DNA of 6,019 nucleotides from JANPEZ01 sp031423155 (GTDB lineage: Bacteria > Actinomycetota > UBA4738 > HRBIN12), in assembly GCA_031423155.1 (NCBI GenBank), contig JANPEZ010000015.1:1-6019 (forward strand). The letters run 5' to 3'. The notes under the pieces were generated by a model. It worked only from the letters and a program-made list of their open reading frames with translations. It was not told where the DNA came from and made no database searches. Positions 5,579 through 6,019 of this stretch are shown here, piece after piece (the stretch's first letter is position 1; each line of letters starts with the position of its first letter). A program made the position numbers and the translations under genes.

Positions 5579-6019
5579 TGAACTTCTCCTGGATGTCCTC
5601 GTGCTTGATCTTCTCCTGCAGCTTCACGATGCCGTGAAGCAGCGCCTCGGGGCGAGGTGGGCATCCGGGGACGTATACGTCCACGGGCACTATCTGATCG
5701 ACCCCTTTCGTGACCGAGTAGCTGTCCCAATACGGCCCCCCGCAGTTCGAGCAGGAACCGAACGAGATCACGTACTTGGGGTCGGGGATCTGGTCGTAGA
5801 CGCGCTTGAGGGCCGGCGCCATCTTGTCGGTTAGCGTGCCGGCGACCACGAGAAGGTCGGCCTGGCGCGGCCCGTGCGCGAACGGGATCACGCCGAGCCG
5901 GATGAAGTCGTGCTTGGAGGTAGAGGTTGCGATCAGCTCTATCGCGCAGCAGGCCAGACCGAAGTTCATGACCCACAAGGAGTACCGGCGCCCCCAGTTC
6001 AGCAGGAACTTGACGGGCT
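5544..6019 (-). CDS. nuoB: NADH-quinone oxidoreductase subunit B (NuoB), N-terminus beyond window
   Basis: Peripheral-arm subunit (PSST/20-kDa) that holds cluster N2, the last Fe-S centre before quinone. The frame is open to the right edge (last full codon ends at 6017), giving 157 visible residues, so only a short N-terminal part is missing. The fragment begins PVKFLLNWGRRYSLWVMNFG. All four N2 ligands are seen: the adjacent pair in GLACCAIE (visible residues 23-24), the Cys of SFGSCSNCGG (89) and that of YVPGCPPRPEALLHGI (119). An extra Cys, SNC, sits at 92. HGPRQADLLVVAGTLTDKMA is the typical Rossmann-like core segment. A TTG at 5978 could be taken as a start but would fall inside the conserved domain, so the real start lies upstream. 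It ends with TGA, overlapping nuoC by 35 bases. nuoA is expected upstream, outside the window. Confidence 0.96.
   Translation of the reverse strand, partial: PVKFLLNWGRRYSLWVMNFGLACCAIELIATSTSKHDFIRLGVIPFAHGPRQADLLVVAGTLTDKMAPALKRVYDQIPDPKYVISFGSCSNCGGPYWDSYSVTKGVDQIVPVDVYVPGCPPRPEALLHGIVKLQEKIKHEDIQEKFSGKLTQPAGTS
5585..5590 (-). promoter_or_regulatory. Ribosome binding site of nuoC inside nuoB
   Basis: On the minus strand AGGAGA lies six bases before the GTG at 5578, within the nuoB reading frame (Q-E-K-F codons). It supports this start over any later one and implies a 35-base overlap of the two genes. Confidence 0.6.

Noticed and set aside
1..6019. tRNA, rRNA, CRISPR array, insertion sequence or attachment site
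   Set aside because: None seen on either strand; all but 16 bases are in recognised nuo genes.

Overview
The window is wall-to-wall coding sequence on the minus strand. It holds a stretch of a respiratory complex I (NADH-quinone oxidoreductase, nuo) operon. In transcription order (right to left) the genes are nuoB (5' end cut by the window edge), nuoC, nuoH, nuoI, nuoJ, nuoK, nuoL and nuoM (3' end cut by the left edge). Apart from a 16-base gap between nuoL and nuoM, every junction is a start-stop overlap. No RNA gene, mobile element, CRISPR array, terminator or internal promoter was seen. All the long plus-strand open frames are antisense shadows of these genes.

The GC content is high (roughly 60-70% in the lines counted by eye) and five of the seven visible start codons are GTG. 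NuoI (CPDWCIYIDAHKE, FDALFWSPEFEY) and NuoH (FDMPVADSEIIFGAYTEYTG) carry motif variants that I recall from the second, short nuo cluster of Streptomyces and related actinobacteria. This points to an actinobacterial (Actinomycetota) or similar high-GC lineage. That assignment is an inference from remembered sequences, not a search.

By region: 5544-6019 is NuoB (carrier of the terminal Fe-S cluster N2). 5051-5578 is NuoC (30-kDa connecting subunit). 4020-5054 is NuoH (membrane anchor and quinone channel). 3493-4023 is NuoI (two [4Fe-4S] clusters). 2993-3496 is NuoJ and 2694-2996 is NuoK (small membrane subunits). 727-2700 is NuoL and 1-710 is the first half of NuoM (antiporter-like proton pumps). 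Together they would pass electrons from NuoI to NuoB to quinone at the NuoB/NuoH interface and couple this to proton pumping through NuoH, J, K, L and M.

The main departure from the textbook order nuoABCDEFGHIJKLMN is that nuoC is joined directly to nuoH by a GTGA overlap. The NADH-oxidising genes nuoE, F and G are missing here, as in many short complex I operons. So is nuoD, whose 49-kDa product normally forms the quinone site with NuoB. NuoH also lacks one usual glutamate of its quinone-side acidic loop and has His for Arg in its ERK motif, and NuoC has an unusual cysteine group. These are the points worth a second look. Otherwise this is conventional energy-metabolism sequence, and I do not see a wholly new system in it.
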